From the NCBI RefSeq assembly GCF_963664415.1, contig NZ_OY761445.1:2258501-2322500 (forward strand): a DNA stretch of 64,000 nt, read 5' to 3'. Both the position numbers and the translations under genes were made by a program. Positions 1 through 9,703 of the stretch are shown here, in pieces. The first letter of the stretch is position 1. The number at the start of each line of letters is the position of its first letter. Under the pieces are notes generated by a model that had not been told where the DNA came from, searched no databases, and was given only the letters and a program-made list of their open reading frames with translations. The stretch is from an uncultured Desulfobacter sp. Its GTDB lineage: Bacteria; Desulfobacterota; Desulfobacteria; Desulfobacterales; Desulfobacteraceae.

Positions 1-1
1 G

Positions 2-1204
2 ATGCTCAGAATTTTGACCAGCTTCTGGACAGGGTTGCGGGGCAAATCCCAGGAAGCGGCAGCCATGCTCGGGGCTGGGCCGTTTCAGACGTTTATCTAT
101 ATTACGTTGCCCCTTCTCATGCCTGCCATATGGGCGGCTTGTTTTCTGGTATTCATCTTTTGTTTTTCAAGTTTCGGCATCATTCTGATTCTTGGGGGGC
201 CTGCCTATTCAACCATAGAAGCAGAAATATACCGCCAGGCCGCCTATATGTTCAACCTGCCGGTGGCATCTTTTCTCTCATTGCTTCAAATCGGTTTTAC
301 CTTATTGCTCATGGGCTGCTACACCGCCTTTTCCCGAAAGGCTGTCCGTTTTGCGCCAACAACCTGCCACACCCATTTTAAACAGCCGAAAAGATTCCGG
401 GAAAAGGCAGCCGTCACAGGCAGCAGCATTTTTATTATCCTGTTATGCCTTTTCCCCCTTGCAGCCCTTGCCGGAAAGTCCCTGGTCCATGAAGGACAAT
501 TGTCCCTGATTTATTACCGTGCCATTTTTGAAAATCCTGCAAACTCTATTTTCCATGTCCCGCCCTTTACTGCGATACAATTCTCTTTTATCTTTGCGGG
601 TGCAGCCCTCGTTATCGCCGTTGTCACAGGTCTGTGCGCCGCCCTTTGCCTGAATCATCTGGACCGGATAAAAGCAAAAGGTCCTGCCGCATTTTTTGAC
701 CCGTTGTTTATGCTGCCCCTGTCCACTTCGGCAGTTACGTTAGGGTTCGGTATTATCATCACCCTGGACCGGCCACCGCTTAACCTGCGGACATCAGCGC
801 TGCTTGTTCCTTTGGTTCATGCCCTGGTTGGATTTCCCTTTGTACTTCGGTCGGTGCTGCCTGCCCTGAAAAGTATACCCAATGACATCAGGGAGGCCGC
901 CGCCACATTAGGCGCCTCCCCTGGGACAACACTCCGAAGCATTGACCTGCCACTAATATCCGGTGCGCTGACAGCAGGCGCCGTGTTTGCTTTTACCATC
1001 AGCATGGGAGAATTCGGCGCCACAATCTTTACGGCAGGACCACGCACGCCCACCATCCCCATAGCCATTTACCGATTTTTAGGCCAGCCGGGCGCCATGA
1101 ATTACGGTCAGGCCATGGCCATCTCCACCCTTCTCATGATTATTACAGCGGTTGGTTTTATCCTCATTGAAAAAACCAATTTAAAAGGGGCACAACACTT
1201 TTAA
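2..1204 (+). CDS. ABC transporter permease, fused two-domain (5' end outside window)
   Basis: Inner-membrane permease of an uptake ABC transporter of the FbpB/ThiP type, in which two permease domains are fused. Two EAA loops, which dock the ATPase, are visible: EAAAMLGAG near residue 18 and EAAATLGAS near residue 298. Hydrophobic segments lie between and after them. Fused permeases of this type are usually about 500-550 residues, so roughly 100-150 N-terminal residues lie upstream; the ATG at base 2 is probably internal. The stop overlaps the ATG of the ATPase gene (TAATG), so the two are translationally coupled. The substrate (iron, thiamine, another anion or small molecule) cannot be told because the binding-protein gene is not in view. 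Confidence 0.85.
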   Translation: MLRILTSFWTGLRGKSQEAAAMLGAGPFQTFIYITLPLLMPAIWAACFLVFIFCFSSFGIILILGGPAYSTIEAEIYRQAAYMFNLPVASFLSLLQIGFTLLLMGCYTAFSRKAVRFAPTTCHTHFKQPKRFREKAAVTGSSIFIILLCLFPLAALAGKSLVHEGQLSLIYYRAIFENPANSIFHVPPFTAIQFSFIFAGAALVIAVVTGLCAALCLNHLDRIKAKGPAAFFDPLFMLPLSTSAVTLGFGIIITLDRPPLNLRTSALLVPLVHALVGFPFVLRSVLPALKSIPNDIREAAATLGASPGTTLRSIDLPLISGALTAGAVFAFTISMGEFGATIFTAGPRTPTIPIAIYRFLGQPGAMNYGQAMAISTLLMIITAVGFILIEKTNLKGAQHF

Positions 1205-1917
1205 TGGAACATGAACTCATCATACACAACCTAAACAAAACCGACGCGACAGGCAGCTATTTGCTAAACAACATCAATCTTACCCTGCCCCGGGGCAGCC
1301 GCCTGTCTGTGTTAGGCCCTTCGGGCAGCGGAAAAACCACACTATTGCGCATGATTGCAGGGCTTGACACACCGAGTTCAGGCGATATCCGATTCAGCGG
1401 CGCTTCTATCCTGGATCTGCCCCCATACAAGCGCAACTTCGGCATGATGTTCCAGGACTATGCATTGTTCCCCCATATGAATGTATCTGCCAATATTGCA
1501 TTCGGCCTAAAAATGAAGGGTATCCCCAGACAGAAGCAGATCCCAATTGTAAAACAGATGCTGACCCTGACCAATCTTGAGGGCTTTGGACATCGCAAAA
1601 TAGATGAACTGTCCGGGGGCGAGCGCCAGCGGGTGGCCCTGGCAAGAACCCTTGCCCCGGGCCCCAGGCTGCTCATGCTGGACGAACCGTTAAGCGCACT
1701 GGACCGGGTCTTGCGAAAACACCTGCTGGCTCAGCTTACGCAGATTTTTTCCCAGCTGCACATCACGACCATCTTTGTCACCCATGACCACGAAGAAGCA
1801 TTTGCCGCAGGCGATCAAATTATCCTAATGAACCAAGGTTGCATTGTCCAATCCGGCACCCCCGAAGATCTTTCACAACACCCGGTGAATGACTGGGTCC
1901 GGCAGTTTATGGGTTAA
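1204..1917 (+). CDS. ABC transporter ATP-binding protein
   Basis: Cytoplasmic ATPase that powers the preceding permease. All nucleotide-binding motifs are present in order: Walker A GPSGSGKTT (residues 38-46), Q-loop MMFQDYALFPHM (about 80), signature LSGGERQRVALAR (about 136), Walker B LLMLDEPLSALD (about 155) and the H-switch VTHDHEEA (about 192). At 237 residues it has the core fold but little C-terminal regulatory domain, shorter than FbpC or PotA (about 340-380). The start codon overlaps the permease stop by one base. Family assignment is certain; the transported substrate is not. Confidence 0.93.
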   Translation: MEHELIIHNLNKTDATGSYLLNNINLTLPRGSRLSVLGPSGSGKTTLLRMIAGLDTPSSGDIRFSGASILDLPPYKRNFGMMFQDYALFPHMNVSANIAFGLKMKGIPRQKQIPIVKQMLTLTNLEGFGHRKIDELSGGERQRVALARTLAPGPRLLMLDEPLSALDRVLRKHLLAQLTQIFSQLHITTIFVTHDHEEAFAAGDQIILMNQGCIVQSGTPEDLSQHPVNDWVRQFMG

Positions 1918-2060
1918 AGAAAGTCCCATTCCTCAAGAATTGTTCTTGCCTCTTGATGCCCTTACAAATATAATCAGGTAGTTCATTTTCCTATAGCCCA
2001 TAATTCATCGCTATGAACGAAAAGCCGCCCAAAGGGCGATATTCATATGGAAAAACCGTC

Positions 2061-3368
2061 ATGAAAAAACAGGCAGCCATCATCTTAATTATGTGCGGGG
2101 CCGTCTTTGCAGTAGCGATGCCCTGCGCGGCCCAGAAAAGAAGGATCCTCTATGTGGACTCCTATCATCCCGGTTATTTGTGGAGCGCCCAAATCACCCG
2201 GGGTATCCAGGCAGTCATAGATGACAATCCTGATATTGAGCTTGACATATTCAGGATGGATACCAAAAGGAACAAATCCCAGGAGTTTAAAAAGGCTGCC
2301 GCACTCAGGGCCAAAAAAAAAATTGAAACCTTCAGGCCGGACGTAGTGATTGCCTCGGACGACAATGCCGCAAAATATCTGATTGTGCCTTATTATCTAA
2401 ACACGAATCTACCCTTTGTGTTCTGCGGCATCAACTGGGATGCCTCAGCCTATGGATTCCCGGCATCCAACGTCACCGGCATGGTGGAAACATCCTTTTT
2501 TGAAACCGGATTGGCCACCTTGAAGCAATTCGCGAAAGGGGACCGAATCGGATTTTTATCCTCGGACATGGAATCCCAGAAAAAAAACATAGACGGGCTG
2601 ATCCAAAGAGTCAAGGAGCACTTAACTGTCCGAACCGCGAAGACCTTCGATCAGCTCAAACAAAACGGTGAAAATCTACCTGAACATGACACTGGCAAAA
2701 AAACTTGGCATTAAATTTCCCATGACCCTGATGGACTACGCCCAACTGGTCACCGCAGAGAGAAAAAAGCTGCTTTATATCAACTCCTATCACAAGGGAT
2801 ATCAATGGAGTGACAGTATTGAAAAAGGGCTGCTCAAGGCCCTTGGCATAGAATTTGACCCGGACAGCAACCCCATTGACACATCCCTTGGTCCGGTTCA
2901 AATAAAAATAGTGCGCATGGACACCAAGCTTAACAAGGAAGAAGCATTCAAAAAAAAGGAGGCACTCAAGGCCAAAGCCGTGATTGAAACCTGGCAACCC
3001 GACATCGTGGTGACCAGCGACGATAATGATTGACGGATTGCAGCTATATCAAAGGCTGGAATAGTAAAGAGGTGGGAAATTTTATCCTTGAAAACACCAA
3101 AATCATTACTGGCGGCGTCAGTGACAACGATATTGTGAACGCGCTTTTGGGTCGAATCAAAATGGGCGAAGAACAGGGATGGTGGGCCGGGAAAACCGCC
3201 TTGAAAATCCTGAACGGCACGCCCCCCGATGCCATTCCTGTCGCCACGAACAAATACTCAAAGCTGATTTTGAATATGAAGCTGGCCAAACGCATGGGGA
3301 TTGTCTTTCCCATGGAACTGATCGAAGAAGCCGGTTTTGTAGACAATGACGAGGAAAGCCTGCAATGA
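2061..3368 (+). pseudogene. decayed double periplasmic binding protein (ABC_sub_bind type), copy 1
   Basis: Relic of the protein encoded intact (apart from one shift) at 5281-7202. It starts at an ATG with the same signal peptide (MKKQAAIILIMCGAVFAVAM...CAAQ) and matches the downstream copy closely. Two internal deletions disrupt it. The first joins the QLKQN region (about 2665) directly to the end of repeat 1 and changes frame, so the first frame stops at 2714 and the next runs 2668-3033. The second follows SDDN (about 3027) and removes the ligand-domain middle of repeat 2; the frame resumes at about 3030-3368. The last fragment overlaps the kinase ATG (ATGA). It is probably non-functional as a whole, although the first fragment could still be exported. 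Confidence 0.85.
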
Positions 3369-5284
3369 AATACCATTCTATAACGTTTAAGCTTCTTTTT
3401 TTCATCGTCTGTGCCTTTATCCTGACAACCGTTTCCGTGCTTGTCTTGTCGGACATTCAGTTACGGCGAGTGATAGATAAAAGCCAGGCATCTATTTATG
3501 AGGAAAAGATCGACGGGATCCTCGGCCTTTTAGGCTCATACCATCAGCGACTGAAAAAGACCGAACTGATCGACGTCTATGAGCAGGACTTTAAAAAAAA
3601 AGCGATAGAAAACATAACCCAAGTTATACAAAATCAAAAATACGGGGTTGAACTACTCATCCTTGACCATGAGGGTAACCTGGTTTTCAGCCCTCGCCTG
3701 CTGCCCGGTACTCCGGGCCCCCTCGCCGACATATCAAACGGAAAAATTCTAAAATCGGACCGGGGAAGTTTTGACTATAGATTAAACGGTGTGGACAACT
3801 GGTGCATTTTTAAGCAGTTTGCACCCTGGAAGTGGCGCATCGCCTACACCCTGCCACTGGATTACAAGTACAGCGACGCGAAAACCTTTTTCAACTTTAT
3901 GCTCCTTATTATGGTCGGCATCAGTCTTACGGCCACCATCCTTCTCTCATGTGTCGTGACCCAGTTTACATACCCCATTACCCGGCTGACAGCGATTTCC
4001 GCACGAATGGCCAAAGGAGATCTGGATCAAAGAATAGATCTTTACGGAAAAGATGAAATAGGGGTACTGGCCCATTCCTTTGAACTCATGCGGGACTCCA
4101 TCAAGGAAAAAATATCCCGGTTAAGTAGTCTGCAGAATTATCTGTCCAATATCATTGACTCAATGCCTTCAATGCTCATCGGCGTGGATAACCATGGCAA
4201 GGTTACCCAGTGGAACAAGACTGCGGAACAGACCACAGGGATTGAGGCTCTCACAGCCCAGGGACAATCGCTTTTAAAAATACTGCCAAGGATGACGTCA
4301 CAGATGCCGCAGATCATTGAAAGCATCCAGACCCGGGAAGTTCGCCAGAAGCGAAAAAACCCCAGGCACTCGGAGAATGGGATCCAATACGAAGACATCA
4401 CCATTTATCCTTTGATTGATAATGGTGTGGAAGGTGCGGTAATCCGACTGGACGACGTAACAGAAAAGGTCCGTCTTGAAGAGATGATGGTCCAGTCGGA
4501 AAAAATGCTATCCGTGGGCGGACTTGCCGCCGGTATGGCACATGAAATAAACAATCCATTGGCCAGCATGCTCCAGACAGCCGACGTCATGGAAAGCAGA
4601 TTGTCAAAGGACTCAAAAATCAATGCCAATATCCGGGCGGCTGAGCAAGCCGGCACATCAATGGAAGCGGTCCAGACTTTTATGGAATCCCGGAGGATTT
4701 TCCGGATGATCAGCACCATTAACCAGTCCGGCCGCAGGGTAGCGAATATTGTGGACAACATGCTTTCCTTTGCCCGCAAAGAGGAATCCAAAATTTCTTT
4801 GACAGAATTGGAACATTTGCTGGATAAAACCCTGGATCTTGCAGCTACCGATTACAATTTAAAAAAAGAGTATGATTTTAAACAGATCAGGATCATCAGA
4901 GAATACCAGGCGGGGGGCACCCCCAAGGTGCCCTGTGAAAGCAGCAAAATCCAGCAGGTCCTGCTCAATATTTTCAGAAACGGGGCGCAAGCCATGCAAG
5001 AATTCGGAGAAAAAGAACCTCAATTCATTATTCGCACCTGGTTTCAACCAAAGAAAAATCAGGTATGCATGGAAATCCGGGACAATGGTCCGGGCATGGA
5101 CGAAACGATACGCAAACGCGTTTTCGAGCCGTTTTATACCACCAAGCCGGTGGGCGTAGGAACAGGATTAGGGCTGTCTGTATCCTACTTTATTATCAAA
5201 GAGAATCATGACGGGGATATCAGAGTGGAGTCCAGTCCTGGGAACGGTACAGCATTTATTATATGCCTTCCCGTGGGAATATGA
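3365..5284 (+). CDS. membrane sensor histidine kinase (extracytoplasmic sensor-HAMP-PAS-HisKA-HATPase)
   Basis: Transmembrane sensor kinase of 639 residues. TM1 lies at about 8-29, an extracytoplasmic Cache-like region at 30-175, TM2 at about 177-200, then HAMP (to about 255) and PAS (about 258-375). The phospho-acceptor His is near residue 393 (MAHEINNPL), the N-box near 535 (NIFRNGAQAM) and the ATP lid motifs DNGPGMD and GTGLGLSVSYFI near 572 and 599. It lies between two copies of a periplasmic binding protein gene and overlaps both by four bases or fewer, which suggests that the binding protein(s) feed the sensor. No response-regulator gene is adjacent; the cognate regulator is unknown. 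Confidence 0.9.
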   Translation: MKYHSITFKLLFFIVCAFILTTVSVLVLSDIQLRRVIDKSQASIYEEKIDGILGLLGSYHQRLKKTELIDVYEQDFKKKAIENITQVIQNQKYGVELLILDHEGNLVFSPRLLPGTPGPLADISNGKILKSDRGSFDYRLNGVDNWCIFKQFAPWKWRIAYTLPLDYKYSDAKTFFNFMLLIMVGISLTATILLSCVVTQFTYPITRLTAISARMAKGDLDQRIDLYGKDEIGVLAHSFELMRDSIKEKISRLSSLQNYLSNIIDSMPSMLIGVDNHGKVTQWNKTAEQTTGIEALTAQGQSLLKILPRMTSQMPQIIESIQTREVRQKRKNPRHSENGIQYEDITIYPLIDNGVEGAVIRLDDVTEKVRLEEMMVQSEKMLSVGGLAAGMAHEINNPLASMLQTADVMESRLSKDSKINANIRAAEQAGTSMEAVQTFMESRRIFRMISTINQSGRRVANIVDNMLSFARKEESKISLTELEHLLDKTLDLAATDYNLKKEYDFKQIRIIREYQAGGTPKVPCESSKIQQVLLNIFRNGAQAMQEFGEKEPQFIIRTWFQPKKNQVCMEIRDNGPGMDETIRKRVFEPFYTTKPVGVGTGLGLSVSYFIIKENHDGDIRVESSPGNGTAFIICLPVGI

Positions 5285-6777
5285 TAAAAAATGTCATGAA
5301 AAAACAGACGGCCATTATCTTAATTGTGTGCTGGAGCATGTTTACAGCGGTAATGCCCTGCGCGGCCCAGAAAAAAAAAATCCTTTATGTGGATTCCTAT
5401 CATCCCGGGTATTTGTGGAGCGAACAAATCACCCGGGGTATCCAAACCATCCTGGATGCCACACCTGATATTGAACTTGACATATTCAGGATGGATACCA
5501 AAAAAAACAACTCCATAGAAGGTAAAAAGGCTGCTGCACTCAAGGCCAAACAAAAGATTGAACTATTTAAACCGGACGTGGTGATCGCCTCGGACGACAA
5601 TGCCGCAAAATACCTGATTGTGCCCTATTATCTCAACTCGAATCTTCCTTTTGTGTTCTGCGGCATCAATTGGGATGCCTCGGTTTATGGTTTCCCGGCA
5701 TCCAACGTCACCGGCATGGTGGAAACCTCCTTTTTTGAAACCGGCCTGGCCACCCTGAAACAGTTCGCAAAAGGAAATAGGATCGGATTTTTGTCCTCGG
5801 CCGCAGAAACCCAGGAAAAAATCGTAAGTCAGCTAACCCAACGGTTCAAGGTTCAGTTAGATGTCCGGCCTGCAAGGACCTTTGAGCAGCTCAAACAGAA
5901 CTTTCTTGATCTCCAGGAAGAATGCGACATGGTCATTATTCAAGAATTCCGGTCCGTCAAGGGATTCAACCACGAGGCCATGAAGGCCTTTGTCAATACC
6001 CATACAAGGGCGCCCACACTGGCAACAGCGCCTTATATGGTTGATTACGCCCTGATCACCTATGCCAAAAGCGGTGAAGAGCAGGGGGAATATGCCGCCC
6101 GCACCGCTCTTCAAATTCTGGATGGACGGTCTCCGGGCGACATCCCAGTCACCACAAACAAAAAAGTAAAAATTTACCTGAACATGACTCTGGCTAAAAA
6201 GCTTGGCATCAAATTTCCCATGGCCCTGATAGATTACGGCCAACTGGTCTCCACAGAGCAAAAAAAACTACTTTATATCAACTCCTACCACAAGGGATAT
6301 CGGTGGAGTGACGGCATTGAAAAAGGGCTGCTCAAGGCCCTTGGCATAGACATTGACCCGGACACCAATACTATGGACACTTCCCTTGGCCCGGTTCAAA
6401 TAAAAATAGTGCGCATGGATACCAAACGACACCAGGAAGAGGCATTCAAAGAAAAGGCGGCACTCAGGGCCAAGACCGTGATTGAAACCTGGAAACCTGA
6501 CATTGTGGTAGCCAGCGATGACAATGCATGCAAATATCTGATCGCACCCTATTATATCGATTCAGACCTGCCTGTTGTGTTTTGCGGGGTCAACTTTGAT
6601 GCCTCAATGTATGGCTTTCCCACCCCCAACATCACCGGCATGGTGGAAGAAGGCCCTTATGAGGAAACCATCGCCCTGATGAAACAGTTCTCCCGGGGGA
6701 ACCGAATTGGATTTATCGGCGCAGACTCTCTGTCCAACCAGAAGGAGGTCGCCCATTTAAAAAAAAAATGGATATGA
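5281..6777 (+). CDS. double periplasmic binding protein (ABC_sub_bind type), copy 2, first ORF
   Basis: Exported protein with two homologous ligand-binding repeats: each begins with a (K)ILYVDSYHPGY or LLYINSYHKGY strand and continues with MDTK, SDDN(A/C)xKYLI and FCGxNxDAS motifs. The signal peptide is MKKQTAIILIVCWSMFTAVM...CAAQ. The ATG at 5281 overlaps the kinase stop (ATGA); an in-frame ATG at 5296 is the alternative. This frame stops inside repeat 2, directly after a run of ten A (6759-6768). The second half of repeat 2 continues in the other frame (next entry). One extra A in DNA or mRNA would give a single protein of about 640 residues. It is probably a sensory partner of the adjacent kinase rather than a transporter component. 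Confidence 0.75.
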   Translation: MIKNVMKKQTAIILIVCWSMFTAVMPCAAQKKKILYVDSYHPGYLWSEQITRGIQTILDATPDIELDIFRMDTKKNNSIEGKKAAALKAKQKIELFKPDVVIASDDNAAKYLIVPYYLNSNLPFVFCGINWDASVYGFPASNVTGMVETSFFETGLATLKQFAKGNRIGFLSSAAETQEKIVSQLTQRFKVQLDVRPARTFEQLKQNFLDLQEECDMVIIQEFRSVKGFNHEAMKAFVNTHTRAPTLATAPYMVDYALITYAKSGEEQGEYAARTALQILDGRSPGDIPVTTNKKVKIYLNMTLAKKLGIKFPMALIDYGQLVSTEQKKLLYINSYHKGYRWSDGIEKGLLKALGIDIDPDTNTMDTSLGPVQIKIVRMDTKRHQEEAFKEKAALRAKTVIETWKPDIVVASDDNACKYLIAPYYIDSDLPVVFCGVNFDASMYGFPTPNITGMVEEGPYEETIALMKQFSRGNRIGFIGADSLSNQKEVAHLKKKWI

Positions 6778-7202
6778 GAAACTGGCGCCTGCGTCTGGTT
6801 TCCAATTTTCATCAATGGAAAACAGCCTATCTCAAGCTCCAGGATAAGGTGGATATGCTGATCTTGAATGAATGTATCAGTGTCAAAGGCTGGAACCCTG
6901 AAGAGGCGGAAAAATTTGTCCTTAAAAACACCAAAATTATCACTGGAAGCGTCGGTGACTACGAGATTCCATACGTCCTTTTGGGTAGGATCAAAATGGC
7001 TGAAGAACAGGGTTGGTGGGCCGGAAAAACCGCTTTGAAAATCCTGAACGGCACACAGCCATCCGCCATCCCTGTGGCCGCCACTAAATATTCAAAGCTA
7101 ATTTTAAACATGAAGTTGGCCAAACGCATGGGGATTGTCTTTCCCATGGAACTGATTGAAACAGCTGAGTTTATTGAACAGGACCAAAAAATCCTGCCAT
7201 GA
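6768..7202 (+). CDS. double periplasmic binding protein, copy 2, frameshifted C-terminal part
   Basis: C-terminal half of repeat 2 of the upstream protein, in the -1 frame relative to 5281-6777. Its content (KGWNPEEAEKFVL, GRIKMAEEQGWWAGKTALKILNG, KLAKRMGIVFPMELIE) corresponds to the end of repeat 1 and to the last fragment of decayed copy 1 (3030-3368). It has no signal peptide and no ribosome binding site suited to the ATG at 6768, which sits on the end of the A10 run. It makes sense only as a continuation of the upstream frame. Possible causes are slippage at the A tract, a true frameshift mutation, or a homopolymer sequencing error. Confidence 0.7.
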   Translation: MDMRNWRLRLVSNFHQWKTAYLKLQDKVDMLILNECISVKGWNPEEAEKFVLKNTKIITGSVGDYEIPYVLLGRIKMAEEQGWWAGKTALKILNGTQPSAIPVAATKYSKLILNMKLAKRMGIVFPMELIETAEFIEQDQKILP

Positions 7203-7248
7203 TGACCATTCTATGTCACAATTTCTTTTGATTCTTACCCCAAAAAAA

Positions 7249-8235
7249 CTAATAAAAAATAAGAATCCAGCCCAGAACCAGTATTCTGGACAAAAGACCA
7301 AACACCATGGTCAACACACAAATGACAGAGCCGTTGCGGCCACCGTAAATGGCGATGTACCGAGGCAACGTCCGTCTCAAGCGGGTGACGGGTATCATGA
7401 GAAGACCGCCCGCGATCAGGGCTGTAATCGCCTCATAGCCGGTTATGCTGTTTTGGGTCAAAAGAGTCGACATATAACTGATCCCCGCAACCGGACTGAA
7501 TATGTAGGTGGTGAGCGGACCGATTACGGCCGGGGAGAGCCCAAGGACGGATGTCAAAGGGGCAATCCCCGTCTCTACCCAGGAGAGCATTCCCGACTCA
7601 GTCAGCACCTGAACGAGCAGGGTCACAACGGCCAGCACACCTATCATTTTGAAAAACATTTTTTTCCGGGCATCCCAGGCGTCTTTTAAAAGCCGGGTAA
7701 AACTGCGGTGAAGACAATTTGGATCGTCCGGTGTGCATTCATAGGCTGAAAACGGATCCTCCCCGTTCTCTGACAGTTCCCTGCCATTGCCCCAGGCGCG
7801 GCCCCGGACCAGTACATAGCAAAATTTCAGCACCCCGGTAAGCCAGAAGGCGGTGATGTAAATCATGGCCAGACGCCCCCCGAGCAAAGGTAAAACAATG
7901 GGAAGCTGAAAGGTCAGGGTCTCCTTTAGATGAAAAGGCACCGTGTTGAGGATGCCGGTCAGTCTCAGCTCACGATCGTCTAAGCGCTTGTCCGCATGAA
8001 ATTGGGCGGCCATGGTGTGGGCTGCAATCATGGAGCCTATGGCGGCCAGAAAACAGAACGCCGTTTCAGCCGGCAGCCTGGCCGCCCTTGCCACAGGCTT
8101 GCCAACGGGTTCCAAATAGCGCATCAGCCCCATCTGCATGAACAGCTCTACACCAAAAAGACTGATAAACATGACCGAACCCATTCGAAACACCAGGTCC
8201 AGGGTAAACATCATTGAAGATAATAAAATTTCCAT
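7249..8235 (-). CDS. nucleoside-recognition (Gate) domain membrane protein
   Basis: Polytopic inner-membrane protein of 328 residues with several hydrophobic helices and conserved Gly/Pro-rich re-entrant segments (MGLMRYLEPVGKPVARA near 31-48; a second set from about residue 230, with PLTTYIFSPVAGISYMSTLL). This pattern is typical of the nucleoside-recognition/Gate family (PF07670), which is related to Na+-nucleoside symporters and SpmA/SpmB. A charged cytoplasmic loop lies near 140-180. The gene is convergent with the binding-protein gene and has only about 46 bases between stops. The family is well supported; the solute or role is unknown. Confidence 0.75.
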   Translation of the reverse strand: MEILLSSMMFTLDLVFRMGSVMFISLFGVELFMQMGLMRYLEPVGKPVARAARLPAETAFCFLAAIGSMIAAHTMAAQFHADKRLDDRELRLTGILNTVPFHLKETLTFQLPIVLPLLGGRLAMIYITAFWLTGVLKFCYVLVRGRAWGNGRELSENGEDPFSAYECTPDDPNCLHRSFTRLLKDAWDARKKMFFKMIGVLAVVTLLVQVLTESGMLSWVETGIAPLTSVLGLSPAVIGPLTTYIFSPVAGISYMSTLLTQNSITGYEAITALIAGGLLMIPVTRLRRTLPRYIAIYGGRNGSVICVLTMVFGLLSRILVLGWILIFY

Positions 8236-8304
8236 ACCCTATCATAGTGGGTTTTCAGCACCGGTAAAGCGGAAAGATGATCAGGAGACTTAAGGCATTG
8301 TGAA

Positions 8305-9588
8305 TTATTTCATCAAACCTGCTTCAAGGCCAAGCCCATAGGCCACACTGGTAAACGCATCAGCGGTTTTAATCTTATCTGCACCCAAGCGGGACTCAAA
8401 GATGGCCCTGATCAGGGGGATATATGAAGATCCCCCGGTCAAAAACACGGCATTAAGCTGTTCAGGCGTAACACCGGCATTGGCAAGGGTATCTGCCACG
8501 CAGTCGTCTATCTGCGCAACCAAATCCTGGATCATATCTTCAAACGCCGTTTTTGCGACAGACTCTTCAATGACGATGCCGTAATCCTTGAAATTGACCG
8601 TGGCGTCATCATGGTCCGACAGTCGGCACTTGGCCGATTCGATGGCCCGGAATAACAGATACCCATAATTATCACTGATCAAACGTTCCAGGTTTTCCAG
8701 CAGGCGCTTGTCTCTAAGCCCGGCACAGACTTTGAGTTCTTTTATACTCCCAAGGGTTTGGGGTCGCCGAAGCCATGGGATGCGGTGCCATTGCATCAGA
8801 TGGCTCAAAACCAAGGGAGACAATCCCGTAAGATTGTCACTGAACATGGATTTGACTTTCACATCCGTACCATAGTGTTTTGCCACCTTGTGGCGCATGA
8901 TCAGGGCATCAAAATTGTCCCCGCCAATATAAAGCCCGCCAACGGAAAGAATGTCCTTTTGCCTGTCTCCGGCATGTGGGGGATTGCCCACCCTGAGCAC
9001 GGTGAAATCAGAACTGCCTGCACCAAAGTCGCCCACCAGCACAATCTGTTCCTGTTTTGAACCCAGGCTGTGTTCATAGGCCCGGGCAGCGGCAACCGGC
9101 TCCATTTGTAGGGAAATCTCCTTGAAACCCGCAAGTTCGGCTGCTTTGATCAGTCGGCGGGTTGCGGTTTCTTCCCGTTCTTCGTCTGTGGAAAATACAA
9201 CCGGACGTCCCAGTACAACCTGGTCCACATCCCGGCCGATAATTTTCTCCCCTCGCTCTTTCATGGTCTTGAGCAGATAAGCAATCAGCTCTTCTATGGT
9301 GTAATTTTTACCGTAAACATTTGTTTTTTGAAAGGACGTGTCCGACAAAAAAGATTTAATCGACTGCATGTACCGGCCTTCGGCTCCGTTGTCGATATAT
9401 TGTTTGACCCCTTCATAGCCCACAAAGGAGAGATGTTGTCCTTCTTCTTTAATAAAATAGAGAATGGATTTCAAAGAGTTTGAAAGGGGATTACCCGGAT
9501 CGATATCTAAGAGTTGGACCCGGCCGTCAACGCTTGCAGCCAGGGCAGAGTTGGAGGTACCAAAATCAATGCCAAATATAGGGGACAT
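8305..9588 (-). CDS. Hsp70-family protein, YegD-like
   Basis: Actin-like ATPase of the Hsp70 superfamily. The phosphate-1 motif GIDFGTSNSALA lies at residues 5-16, phosphate-2 VGDFGAGSSDFTVLRV near 192, and the adenosine motif LTGGSSYIPLIRAIF near 386. At 427 residues it is far shorter than DnaK (about 640) and lacks the substrate-binding domain and lid. This matches E. coli YegD (about 450 residues), a putative chaperone of unknown client. It stands alone, about 70 bases from the Gate-protein stop, with no dnaJ or grpE nearby. Confidence 0.88.
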   Translation of the reverse strand: MSPIFGIDFGTSNSALAASVDGRVQLLDIDPGNPLSNSLKSILYFIKEEGQHLSFVGYEGVKQYIDNGAEGRYMQSIKSFLSDTSFQKTNVYGKNYTIEELIAYLLKTMKERGEKIIGRDVDQVVLGRPVVFSTDEEREETATRRLIKAAELAGFKEISLQMEPVAAARAYEHSLGSKQEQIVLVGDFGAGSSDFTVLRVGNPPHAGDRQKDILSVGGLYIGGDNFDALIMRHKVAKHYGTDVKVKSMFSDNLTGLSPLVLSHLMQWHRIPWLRRPQTLGSIKELKVCAGLRDKRLLENLERLISDNYGYLLFRAIESAKCRLSDHDDATVNFKDYGIVIEESVAKTAFEDMIQDLVAQIDDCVADTLANAGVTPEQLNAVFLTGGSSYIPLIRAIFESRLGADKIKTADAFTSVAYGLGLEAGLMK

Positions 9589-9703
9589 ACGCTTTCCTGA
9601 GAGTGCCCGGCAATACCCGGACCATTTAACGGTTTAAAAAAACAAGCCGATATTTATACAGGATTAAAGCATAAATTAAAAGCCCTAATTCATATTTTTA
9701 GTT

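Noticed and set aside
1934..1949. CAAGAA-TTG-TTCTTG hairpin after the ABC ATPase gene
   Set aside because: Short stem without a T-run; insufficient for a terminator call.
7156..7689. 177-residue plus-strand ORF opposite the Gate-domain gene
   Set aside because: Antisense shadow of a membrane protein gene with clear motifs; composition (GQHTNDRAVAATVNGD) has no domain.
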